From Bordetella parapertussis (GTDB lineage: Bacteria > Pseudomonadota > Gammaproteobacteria > Burkholderiales > Burkholderiaceae_C): DNA of 16,663 nt. The notes below the pieces were generated by a model, which saw only the letters and a list, made by a program, of their open reading frames with translations, made no database searches and was not told the origin of the DNA. Every line of letters starts with the position of its first letter. Position 1 is the first letter of the stretch. The stretch is from NCBI GenBank assembly GCA_945882755.1, contig CAMCWS010000043.1, positions 1-16,663 of the forward strand. Direction: 5' to 3'. A program made the position numbers and the translations under genes. Shown piece by piece: positions 1-6,048 of the stretch.

Positions 1-960
1 AAGGTCAAGGGCTTCACCATGGACGGCGAGCCCATCGAGTTTGGTGGCGACGCCTTGGACGCGCCAGGCTTGGACCTGCTGCCCTTGGTGGTGGGCTCGG
101 AGGGCATGTTGGCCATCACCTTGGAAGTCACGGTCAAACTCACACCCAAGCCCCAGTTGGCACGCTGCATCATGGCGAGTTTTGACGACTTGCGCAAAGC
201 CGGTGACGCGGTGGCCGCGGTCATTGCCGCGGGCATCATCCCTGCCGGTTTGGAGATGATGGACAAGCCCATGACGGCGGCCGTTGAAGACTTTGTGCAT
301 GCAGGCTACGACCTGAATGCCGAGGCGATTTTGCTGTGCGAAAGCGACGGCACTCCCGAGGAAGTGGAAGAAGAAATTGGCCGCATGAGCGCAGTGCTGC
401 AAGGCTGCGGCGCGACGGCCATTGCGGTGAGCAAAGACGAAGCTGAGCGCTTACGGTTTTGGAGCGGACGCAAAAACGCGTTTCCCGCCAGCGGCCGCAT
501 CAGCCCCGACTACATGTGCATGGACTCGACCATTCCGCGCAAACGCTTGGCTGACATTTTGTTGGCGATTGCCGAGATGGAAAAGAAATACGGCTTGCGC
601 TGCGCCAATGTGTTTCACGCGGGCGACGGCAACTTGCACCCCCTCATTTTGTTTGATGCCAACGACCCCGATCAGCTACACCGCTGCGAACTCTTTGGCG
701 CAGACATTTTGGAAACCAGTGTTGCCATGGGCGGCACGGTGACCGGCGAGCACGGTGTGGGCGTGGAAAAACTCAACTCCATGTGCGTGCAGTTTTCAGC
801 CGCTGAAAACGAACAAATGTTTGGCGTCAAACGCGCCTTCGACCCGCAAGGCTTGCTCAACCCCGGCAAGGTGATACCCACCCTGCAACGCTGCGCAGAG
901 TACGGCAAGATGTTGGTGCGCGGTGGGCAGATCAGCCACCCGGATTTGCCGAGGTTTTAG
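1..960 (+). CDS. glcD: Glycolate oxidase subunit GlcD, FAD-linked (5' end cut off by window)
   Basis: This is the C-terminal part, about 319 codons, of an FAD-dependent 2-hydroxyacid oxidase of the GlcD/D-lactate dehydrogenase (VAO/PCMH) family. It oxidises glycolate to glyoxylate as part of GlcDEF, passing electrons to the respiratory chain. The reading frame is open from base 1 (AAG), so the true start and the N-terminal FAD-binding half lie upstream. Visible marks are NVFHAGDGNLHP, the TGEHGVGVEKL motif typical of the FAD-linked oxidase C-terminal domain, and the closing LLNPGKVIPT. The final ...AEYGKM...HPDLPRF matches what I remember of betaproteobacterial GlcD. The usual partner glcE does not follow; the next gene is a convergent PIN toxin whose stop codon overlaps the TAG of this gene. 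A stand-alone FAD-linked lactate dehydrogenase is the main alternative. Confidence 0.87.
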   Translation, partial: KVKGFTMDGEPIEFGGDALDAPGLDLLPLVVGSEGMLAITLEVTVKLTPKPQLARCIMASFDDLRKAGDAVAAVIAAGIIPAGLEMMDKPMTAAVEDFVHAGYDLNAEAILLCESDGTPEEVEEEIGRMSAVLQGCGATAIAVSKDEAERLRFWSGRKNAFPASGRISPDYMCMDSTIPRKRLADILLAIAEMEKKYGLRCANVFHAGDGNLHPLILFDANDPDQLHRCELFGADILETSVAMGGTVTGEHGVGVEKLNSMCVQFSAAENEQMFGVKRAFDPQGLLNPGKVIPTLQRCAEYGKMLVRGGQISHPDLPRF

Positions 961-1352
961 GGCGCGATCAACTTGACTACCGGAAAGTAAGTTTCATATT
1001 TGCTCCGGTCACGGGTCAAAACTGGCCACGCCATAACTGCGGCATGGGCACCGATGTAAAAATCACTGAGGACATTGCGCTTTAAACCACCGCGCCGCCG
1101 GTAAGCCAGAAATGCTTTGGCAGCCAAGAATAAAGCCGGCTTGGGTAGCTCCATCATGGGCAGTTGCATGTCCTCCAATACCTTGTCTAGCGTTTCAATT
1201 CGTTCAAATGCCAAGGATATTTCCGCATAAATGACTGGGTTGATCACCAACTGGTGGATCTTGGCTTGACTTCGCAGCTGCGAAATCGACCAGTCAGCCC
1301 ATGTTGCGTCATCTTGAATGACATCAAGCAGCACATTGGTATCCACCAACAT
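957..1352 (-). CDS. PIN-domain toxin, VapC-like ribonuclease
   Basis: Toxin half of a type II toxin-antitoxin pair. PIN domains are metal-dependent RNases, and the VapC group cuts tRNA or rRNA. The 131-residue product opens with MLVDTNVLLD and carries the expected acidic residues D4, E44 (YAEIS), D97 (LSDFYIGAHA) and D115 (TRDRSKY), so the active site looks intact. I place the start at the ATG at 1352-1350. It overlaps the antitoxin stop as TGATG and has a GGAG nine bases upstream, while a longer reading from 1397 would run far into the antitoxin. The arrangement implies translational coupling with the antitoxin gene. The stop (TAA, 959-957) overlaps the glcD stop on the other strand. VapC-family membership is clear from sequence; the RNA target cannot be told. 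Confidence 0.87.
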   Translation of the reverse strand: MLVDTNVLLDVIQDDATWADWSISQLRSQAKIHQLVINPVIYAEISLAFERIETLDKVLEDMQLPMMELPKPALFLAAKAFLAYRRRGGLKRNVLSDFYIGAHAAVMAWPVLTRDRSKYETYFPVVKLIAP

Positions 1353-1591
1353 CAGTCTGGACTCCGCAAGAGCTTCATCAAATCCTTGGTTTTCCATTTG
1401 ATCTGGGCCTTGCCTCGGGCCAGCTCAAACCTGTCTTTGGATGACGCTGCATTGGCCACAGCTTTGTTTAACACGACTTCGCCCTGGCTATTGACAGCGA
1501 AGTCAAGTTGCTCACCAGGCATCAAGCCCAAGGCATCGCGTATGTGTTTTGGAATGGTCACTTGGCCTTTGAGTGTCAGGGTAGTGGGCAT
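1352..1591 (-). CDS. AbrB/MazE-type antitoxin (VapB-like)
   Basis: Antitoxin of the downstream PIN toxin. The 79-residue protein begins with a SpoVT-AbrB swapped-hairpin DNA-binding domain (TLTLKGQVTIPKHIRDALG, then the GEQLDF turn, residues about 3-45). A charged C-terminal tail follows (KAQIKWKTKDLMKLL), of the kind that usually wraps the toxin. I prefer the ATG at 1591 to a TTG two codons earlier because GGAG lies seven bases before it. The gene overlaps the toxin by one base. AbrB-type antitoxins repress their own promoter, often with the toxin as co-repressor, and a perfect 8-bp inverted repeat sits 15 bases upstream of the start (see 1606-1632). Confidence 0.87.
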   Translation of the reverse strand: MPTTLTLKGQVTIPKHIRDALGLMPGEQLDFAVNSQGEVVLNKAVANAASSKDRFELARGKAQIKWKTKDLMKLLRSPD

Positions 1592-1605
1592 GAACAATCT
1601 CCATA

Positions 1606-1632
1606 GTATTACCAGATATTAATCGGTAATAC
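1606..1632 (-). promoter_or_regulatory. Candidate autoregulatory operator of the VapBC-like pair
   Basis: Perfect inverted repeat GTATTACC-N11-GGTAATAC just upstream of the antitoxin start. The spacer itself contains GAT-ATTA-ATC, nearly symmetrical. The arms are 19 bp apart centre to centre, about two helical turns, which suits a dimeric AbrB-fold regulator touching one face of the DNA. The downstream arm contains TAATAC, a possible -10 element for the minus strand; no convincing -35 was found. Binding by this antitoxin is inferred from position and symmetry. Confidence 0.6.
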
Positions 1633-1680
1633 GTGATCCATGCACTTCTTTTCTGCCAATCTGTCACCTCAGGAAGAAAG

Positions 1681-2145
1681 CTAGGCCAGCTTGACGGGAC
1701 GCACACCATAAGTCTTCATCGCCGCCTCGATTTGCGCTTGCTCCGTGGTGGTGTCTGGATAAAAACGGTAACTCGGGGCAATGATGGGGTGGGCTTGATC
1801 CACCGTCACCAAGAACACGCCTTGAATGTTGAATTGATCCCCTGCCATGGGAAGCAAAGGCTTGGCATAGCCATCAAACAACTCGTCACTTGAATGCACA
1901 TACTGTGCGCGACCCAACAGCTTCCAGCCCTTTTGCACAAAAATATCGATCAAGCTGACGCATACCTTGGGGTTTTGCAACACGTTTTTGACGCTGGTGG
2001 GCGACGCAATATGCGCGATGGCCACATGCTGCTCATCGACAACAGCGAAGACCTCTTTGGGTGAGACATTGGGCTGCCCCTCTGCATCCGCCGTGGCCAG
2101 CCAGCACAGCACACAGCCGCCCAGGGTTTGGTGCCAAGCAGCCAC
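1681..2145 (-). CDS. Pyridoxamine 5'-phosphate oxidase-like FMN-binding split-barrel protein
   Basis: A 154-residue protein of the FMN-binding split-barrel superfamily (PNPOx-like). The N-terminal pattern CWLATADAEGQPNVSPKEVF is typical: a strand, a turn and a polar segment that in relatives contacts flavin phosphate. A second conserved stretch, IAHIASPTSVKNVLQNPKVCVSL, follows. Relatives bind FMN, F420 or haem, and the substrate cannot be told here. The start is a GTG at 2145 with AAGGGG as ribosome binding site overlapping the stop of the upstream NTF2-like gene, nine bases away, so the two are probably one operon with coupled translation. The length is too short for genuine PdxH (about 210 aa), so I do not call it a PLP-synthesis enzyme. 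Confidence 0.75.
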   Translation of the reverse strand: MAAWHQTLGGCVLCWLATADAEGQPNVSPKEVFAVVDEQHVAIAHIASPTSVKNVLQNPKVCVSLIDIFVQKGWKLLGRAQYVHSSDELFDGYAKPLLPMAGDQFNIQGVFLVTVDQAHPIIAPSYRFYPDTTTEQAQIEAAMKTYGVRPVKLA

Positions 2146-2154
2146 TTCAGCCCC

Positions 2155-2574
2155 TTACATCCAACCCAACTCACGCATGGCCCAACTGGCGTTCCACACC
2201 TTGACCATATGAGCGACTTGGTCGTTGGCGTCCATGGTCAGCACATACACATAGTGTGAGTGCGTGGTTTTGTGCGTGGCAGACACCGGGCCGCCTTCAC
2301 CCACATGGGTGGCGTGGTAGGTGGCAAAGAAAACGGCTTCGCGCTTAGCCTCGTCAAAGCCCTGGGCGTGCAGTTCATAGTGGGCACCTGCTGCGGTGAC
2401 GGTGCCAAAGCCCTTGATCCACTCGCAATAAGCCTGCACCGTCTTGACCTCGACCAAAGGCTCGCTTTGGGCCACAAAGCTCGCGCCCTCAGCAACATAG
2501 GCTTGACAGCCCTCCCAGCCCAATGGGGTTTCGCAAGCGTGGAAAAAGCGTTGGGCGTTGTCAAAGGCGGACAT
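2155..2574 (-). CDS. NTF2/SnoaL-like fold protein of unknown function
   Basis: A 139-residue protein with the size and pattern of the SnoaL/NTF2-like cone fold: an N-terminal helix (AFDNAQRFFHAC), alternating strands, and a long C-terminal strand pair (HSHYVYVLTMDANDQVAHMVKVWNA). The family includes small-molecule isomerases, ester cyclases and non-catalytic binding proteins, and nothing here identifies a substrate. It starts at an ATG with a strong AGGAG seven bases upstream and is the first gene of a two-gene operon with the FMN-binding protein. The AT-rich leader carries a short tandem repeat (2595-2609). Fold assignment is by pattern and is moderately secure; function is unknown. Confidence 0.65.
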   Translation of the reverse strand: MSAFDNAQRFFHACETPLGWEGCQAYVAEGASFVAQSEPLVEVKTVQAYCEWIKGFGTVTAAGAHYELHAQGFDEAKREAVFFATYHATHVGEGGPVSATHKTTHSHYVYVLTMDANDQVAHMVKVWNASWAMRELGWM

Positions 2575-2594
2575 GGTTTCTCCTATAAAAAGAG

Positions 2595-2609
2595 TACCAA
2601 TATACCAAT
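2595..2609. repeat. Tandem TACCAAT repeat in operon leader, possible operator
   Basis: Two copies of TACCAAT with an 8-bp period sit about 20 bases upstream of the NTF2-like gene start, inside an AT-rich stretch that probably holds its promoter. On the minus strand the pair reads ATTGGTATATTGGTA. Short phased repeats in this position can be regulator sites, but two copies of seven bases in AT-rich DNA may be chance. Confidence 0.3.
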
Positions 2610-2652
2610 TTAATTCAATTAGTGAGCATTAAAAAATACATATTTCGATTGT

Positions 2653-2690
2653 GGGGATTGCCACGGTCTTTCAGGCCTTGTCATGATGAG
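2653..2690. repeat. Possible decayed copy of the short interspersed repeat found at 3330-3360
   Basis: The stretch opens with GGGGATTGC, the same nine bases that open the intact element at 3330. It continues with a weak hairpin (GGTC-TTTCA-GGCC) and ends in TGTCATGATGAG where an intact member would have a GCAATGACG-type end. It reads like a mutated relative of this repeat family lying upstream of the Phd-RelE pair in the same orientation as the downstream copy. The match is partial and judged by eye. Confidence 0.3.
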
Positions 2691-2706
2691 CGCTTTCCGC
2701 ATGCGA

Positions 2707-2735
2707 TTGACGAGCACGCTTCAGAGTATGAAAAT
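2707..2735 (+). promoter_or_regulatory. Candidate promoter of the Phd-RelE operon
   Basis: TTGACG (five of six bases of the -35 consensus) and GAAAAT (four of six of the -10 consensus) are 17 bp apart, about 30 bases ahead of the antitoxin start. An 8-bp palindrome CGCATGCG at 2698-2705 touches the -35 element and could be part of an operator. The -10 is weak, so this is only a candidate. Confidence 0.35.
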
Positions 2736-2767
2736 AAGTGCCTTAAACAGGTCTTTTGAGGTTGTTT

Positions 2768-3016
2768 ATGTCACATTTGATTTATGCCACAGTCACGGCC
2801 AGCGTCTCTGAGCTGAAGAAGAACCCCATGGGCACGGTATCAGCGGGGCAGGGCCAAACGGTGGCCATCCTCAACCGCAATGCGCCCGCTTTTTATTGCG
2901 TGCCTGCGGGCGCCTATGAGGCGCTGATCGACCGTTTAGAGGACATGGAACTTAACGCCATCGCCGATGCGCGTGCCGGTGAACCCGTGATCAAGGTCAC
3001 GCTCGATGAGCTTTGA
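2768..3016 (+). CDS. Phd/YefM (StbD-like) antitoxin
   Basis: An 82-residue antitoxin of the Phd/YefM superfamily, closest in my memory to StbD/RelB-type partners. Marks are VTASVSELKKNPMGTV (N-terminal DNA-binding part), VAILNRNAPAFYCVPAGAYE, and an acidic C-terminal tail (RLEDMEL...VIKVTLDEL) that would mask the toxin. I start at the ATG at 2768, with GAGG seven bases before it. An in-frame TTG four codons earlier lacks such a site. The last 11 bases overlap the RelE toxin gene, the usual coupling in these modules. Such antitoxins repress their own operon and are turned over by Lon or Clp proteases; that is family knowledge, not seen here. Confidence 0.87.
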   Translation: MSHLIYATVTASVSELKKNPMGTVSAGQGQTVAILNRNAPAFYCVPAGAYEALIDRLEDMELNAIADARAGEPVIKVTLDEL

Positions 3017-3314
3017 GCCAGCCTATGCCTTGGCCTTTGTGCCACAGGCCCTCAAGGAATGGAAGAAGCTCGACCCCCACACACGCCAATTGTTCAAGTC
3101 CCGGCTGATCGAGCGCCTAGAGATGCCGCGCTTGGCCTCGGCTCAATTGCGTGGGCACCCTGACCGCTACAAAATCAAGTTGCGGGCCTTGGGTTATCGC
3201 ATGGTTTATGAAGTTCGAGACCTGGAAGTGCTGATAGTGGTCGTAGCCGTCGGTCGGCGCGATGGAAATGCGGTATATCTCGCAGCCGACGGAAGAGACA
3301 GCACGGCGCATTGA
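3006..3314 (+). CDS. relE: RelE/ParE superfamily toxin (StbE-like mRNA interferase)
   Basis: A 102-residue RelE-type toxin, which in characterised members enters the ribosomal A site and cuts mRNA. The segment YKIKLRALGYRMVYEV lines up with E. coli RelE, and the catalytic residues are all present with a constant offset of four: K56, K58, R65, R85 and Y91 for K52, K54, R61, R81 and Y87. The active site therefore looks functional. The ATG overlaps the antitoxin end by 11 bp. The gene is followed by a short repeat (3330-3360) and then the convergent yggS. Confidence 0.87.
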   Translation: MSFEPAYALAFVPQALKEWKKLDPHTRQLFKSRLIERLEMPRLASAQLRGHPDRYKIKLRALGYRMVYEVRDLEVLIVVVAVGRRDGNAVYLAADGRDSTAH

Positions 3315-3329
3315 GCTTGGCTCAAGGGA

Positions 3330-3360
3330 GGGGATTGCTTCGCTTCGCTCGCAATGACGG
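3330..3360. repeat. Short interspersed repeat of the 'CGTCATTGCGAGCGAAGC' type
   Basis: The minus strand reads CGTCATTGCGAGCGAAGCG then AAGCAATCCCC, a short palindromic-type element found in many unrelated bacterial genomes. Its ends (ATTGC/GCAAT) can pair, and the middle holds a tandem CTTCG CTTCG. Its plus-strand translation gives LLRFARNDG, a known signature of spurious proteins. It lies in the 56-bp gap between the convergent relE and yggS stops and may act as a transcript-end hairpin. Recognition is from memory of the family. Confidence 0.7.
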
Positions 3361-3370
3361 GCAAAAGTAT

Positions 3371-4060
3371 TTACCTCGCCCCAAACACCGCAGTCCCCAC
3401 CCGTACCATGCTGCTGCCCGCTTGTATCGCGGCCTCCAAGTCGGCGCTCATGCCCATGGACAAGGTGTCAAAGTGCGGCAAGCCCAAGGCCGTTTGCAAT
3501 TCATCAAACAAGTGCTTGGCTTGGGTGTGAACGGCCAGTTGTGCGTCAAAGCCCTCCACTGCATCGGGGATGGTCATCACGCCGCGCAGCACCAAACGCG
3601 GCAAGGCCGCCACCGCTTGTGCCAAAGCCAAGGCTTCAGCAGGTGGCACACCGGCTTTGGTGGGGCCGCCATCGATGTTGACCTGCAAACACACCTGCAA
3701 AGGTGGCAGGTGTGCGGGGCGTTGCTCGCTCAAACGCTGGGCGATTTTCAGGCGGTCCACGCTGTGCACCCAGTCAAAGTGCTCGGCGACTTGCCGGGTT
3801 TTGTTGCTTTGCAAGGGGCCGATGCAATGCCACACCAAACCGGCCACGCTTTTGAGCGCGACGATTTTGTCCACGCCTTCTTGCACATAGTTTTCGCCAA
3901 AGTCACGCTGCCCCAAAGCCGCCACGGCGGCAACTTGCTCGGCGGGGAAGGTTTTGGAGACGGCCAGCAGGTGCACGCTTTGGGGTTGGCGACCCGCTTG
4001 CAACACTGATTGTGTGATGCGCTCACACACTGCTTGATAACGACTGCTCAGTTCATCCAT
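3371..4060 (-). CDS. yggS: YggS/PLPBP-family pyridoxal phosphate homeostasis protein
   Basis: A 229-residue member of the PLP-binding YggS/PROSC family, a single TIM-barrel domain that binds PLP, has no established enzymatic activity, and keeps vitamin B6 and amino-acid pools balanced. The PLP lysine is K36 in LLAVSKTFP. Other family marks are FGENYVQE, WHCIGPLQSNKTR, and the C-terminal TLSMGMSADLEAAIQAGSSMVRVGTAVFG, whose serine and arginine bind PLP phosphate. Length is normal. It is divergent from pilT with only 26 bp between start codons, a pairing also known in Pseudomonas and other proteobacteria. No strong ribosome binding site precedes the ATG. Confidence 0.95.
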   Translation of the reverse strand: MDELSSRYQAVCERITQSVLQAGRQPQSVHLLAVSKTFPAEQVAAVAALGQRDFGENYVQEGVDKIVALKSVAGLVWHCIGPLQSNKTRQVAEHFDWVHSVDRLKIAQRLSEQRPAHLPPLQVCLQVNIDGGPTKAGVPPAEALALAQAVAALPRLVLRGVMTIPDAVEGFDAQLAVHTQAKHLFDELQTALGLPHFDTLSMGMSADLEAAIQAGSSMVRVGTAVFGAR

Positions 4061-4086
4061 GATGGGACTGTAACAAGACCTTAACC

Positions 4087-5094
4087 ATGAACACCTCCAT
4101 TGAACATTGGCTCAGCCAAACCCTCGCACTGGGTGGCTCAGACCTGCACCTGAGTGCGGGCGCTCACCCCATGGCCAGGGTGCTGGGCGAACTGCAAGCC
4201 TTGGACGGCGGTCCCCTCCTTAGTGACTTGATGGCGAAGGAGCTGAAAACACTCTTGCCCGACTGCTTGGCACAAGACCACGACGACGCGGTCGCCATCC
4301 AAGGTCTTGGGCGCTTTCGGGTGAATGTGTTTACACAGGCGCGTGGCTGGTCCAGTGTGTGGCGCTGCATACCCGAGCACATTCCCAGCTTGCAGGACTT
4401 GAACACCCCCGCTTGCCTGACGCAGTGGCTGCAACACCCCAACGGCTTGCTGCTGGTCACAGGTGCCACGGGGTCTGGTAAGTCCACCACCTTGGCCGCC
4501 TTGCTGGCCCACCTCAACCACACCCAGCCCTTGCATATCCTGACGCTGGAAGACCCCATCGAGTTTGTGCATCACAGCCAACGCAGCTTGGTGCAGCAGC
4601 GCAATGTGCCCGGCAACAGCGCGGACTTCGCCACCGCTTTACGCGCTGCGTTGCGGCAAGACCCCGATGTGATTTTGGTGGGCGAGTTGCGCGACTTGCC
4701 CACCATTGAACTCGCCTTGCGTGCCGCCGAAACAGGGTACCTTGTGCTGGCCACGCTGCATACCCGCAGCGCCACCCAAGCGATTGAGCGCTTGGTAGAT
4801 GTCTTTCCTGGCGACACAAAAGCCTTGGTTCGCCAGCAACTCAGCCTGTCCTTATTGGGTGTGGTGCATCAAGTTTTATGCAAAAGCGCTGACGGGTGTC
4901 GCCGTGTGGCTGCCCACGAAGTGCTGTACGCCACACCGGCTGTGCGGCAAATGATCCGCGACAACAAGGCTGCCCAGCTGCCCAATGCCTTGCAAACCGG
5001 CGCACAGTTTGGCATGCAGACCTTGGCGCAAAGCCTTGCACAACTGCAAACCCAAGGCGTGATTTCGGCGAGCGAGTTGGCTCGGCACGCTTGA
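4087..5094 (+). CDS. pilT: Type IV pilus retraction ATPase PilT
   Basis: A 335-residue hexameric secretion-type ATPase that powers pilus retraction at the inner membrane. In order: a PAS-like N-terminal domain with GGSDLHLSAGAHPM (16-29), RFRVNVFTQ, Walker A GATGSGKST (126-134), Asp box TLEDPIEF (153-160), Walker B DPDVILVGELRD (192-203), His box LATLHT (221-226), and AVRQMIRD (285-292) in place of the AIRNLIRE motif needed for retraction. GMQTLAQSL near the end is also PilT-like. It is slightly shorter than usual PilT (about 345), and several positions differ from the common betaproteobacterial form (GELRD for GEMRD). The second retraction ATPase pilU, often next to pilT in this order, is not here. 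PilT fits better than PilU or PilB. Confidence 0.9.
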   Translation: MNTSIEHWLSQTLALGGSDLHLSAGAHPMARVLGELQALDGGPLLSDLMAKELKTLLPDCLAQDHDDAVAIQGLGRFRVNVFTQARGWSSVWRCIPEHIPSLQDLNTPACLTQWLQHPNGLLLVTGATGSGKSTTLAALLAHLNHTQPLHILTLEDPIEFVHHSQRSLVQQRNVPGNSADFATALRAALRQDPDVILVGELRDLPTIELALRAAETGYLVLATLHTRSATQAIERLVDVFPGDTKALVRQQLSLSLLGVVHQVLCKSADGCRRVAAHEVLYATPAVRQMIRDNKAAQLPNALQTGAQFGMQTLAQSLAQLQTQGVISASELARHA

Positions 5095-5137
5095 TGGCTA
5101 AGATAGAACAACCCCGTTTTCAGGAAAGTTATCCACC

Positions 5138-6043
5138 ATGGCCCGCACCAACCCCAAAACCTACGAACCCAGCACCCCCACCAAAGTGGCTTTCATTGGC
5201 CTCGGTGTCATGGGCTACCCCATGGCAGGCCATTTGGCACTGGCCGGTCACCACGTCACGGTTTACAACCGCAACCCTGCCAAGGCCAAGGACTGGTGCG
5301 CCGAATTTCCCAGCCATGCCAGCGCAGCCTCGCCACGCGAAGCAGCCTTGGGCGCGAACATGGTGTTTTGCTGCGTCGGCAATGACGATGATTTGCGTTC
5401 GGTCATATTGGGTGCCGATGGCGCTTTGGCCGGTACCCAAGCCGGTGCCCTGCTGATCGACCACACCACCGCCTCGGCCAATGTGGCACGTGAGTTATTT
5501 GCTGCAGCCAAAGCAAAGGGCGTGCATTTTGTGGATGCGCCAGTGTCAGGCGGTGAGGCAGGTGCCATCAACGGCATGTTGACCGTGATGTGCGGTGGCG
5601 AGTCTGCGGCTTTTGACCGCGCCAAGCCTGTGGGTATGGCCTTCTCCAAAGCCTTCACCTTGATGGGCGAGAGCGGCGCGGGACAACTCACCAAAATGGT
5701 CAACCAAGTTTGCATCGCCGGTTTGGTGCAGGGCTTGTCTGAGGGCATTGCCTTTGGCATGAAAGCCGGCCTGAACATGGAGCAGGTGTTGGAAGTGATT
5801 GGCAAGGGTGCGGCGCAAAGCTGGCAAATGGACAACCGTGGCAAAACCATGGTGGCTGACAAATTTGACTTTGGCTTTGCAGTCGACTGGATGCGCAAAG
5901 ACTTGGGGCTGGTGATGGACGAAGCCAAGCGCAATGGCGCCCGTGTTCCTGTCACGGCCTTGGTAGACCAGTTTTACGCCGATGTGCAAGCCATGGGCGG
6001 CCAGCGCTTTGATACCTCGAGCCTGATCAAGCGCTTGCGCTAA
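5138..6043 (+). CDS. NAD(P)-dependent beta-hydroxyacid dehydrogenase (3-hydroxyisobutyrate dehydrogenase family)
   Basis: A 301-residue oxidoreductase of the family that includes 3-hydroxyisobutyrate dehydrogenase, tartronate semialdehyde reductase and glyoxylate/succinic semialdehyde reductase. The Rossmann loop is GLGVMG (21-26), and NRNP at 44-47 with an arginine after strand 2 suggests NADPH use. The substrate-binding motif DAPVSGGEAGA is at 133-143, and the catalytic lysine is K186 in GQLTKMVNQ. The C-terminal DFGFAVDWMRKDLGL helix is also typical. It lies 43 bp after pilT on the same strand, but the functions are unrelated and co-transcription is unproven. It converges on the dolP-like gene with a 5-bp gap. 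The exact substrate cannot be chosen from sequence. Confidence 0.9.
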   Translation: MARTNPKTYEPSTPTKVAFIGLGVMGYPMAGHLALAGHHVTVYNRNPAKAKDWCAEFPSHASAASPREAALGANMVFCCVGNDDDLRSVILGADGALAGTQAGALLIDHTTASANVARELFAAAKAKGVHFVDAPVSGGEAGAINGMLTVMCGGESAAFDRAKPVGMAFSKAFTLMGESGAGQLTKMVNQVCIAGLVQGLSEGIAFGMKAGLNMEQVLEVIGKGAAQSWQMDNRGKTMVADKFDFGFAVDWMRKDLGLVMDEAKRNGARVPVTALVDQFYADVQAMGGQRFDTSSLIKRLR

Positions 6044-6048
6044 AGCCT

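Noticed and set aside
1681..2145. Calling the split-barrel protein PdxH (PLP synthesis), given yggS nearby
   Set aside because: It is about 50 residues too short and lacks the PdxH C-terminal region; yggS is in a different transcription unit.
3311..4009. A 232-codon plus-strand frame starting near the relE stop
   Set aside because: It begins in the short repeat (giving LLRFARND) and then runs antisense to yggS; it is a typical spurious call.
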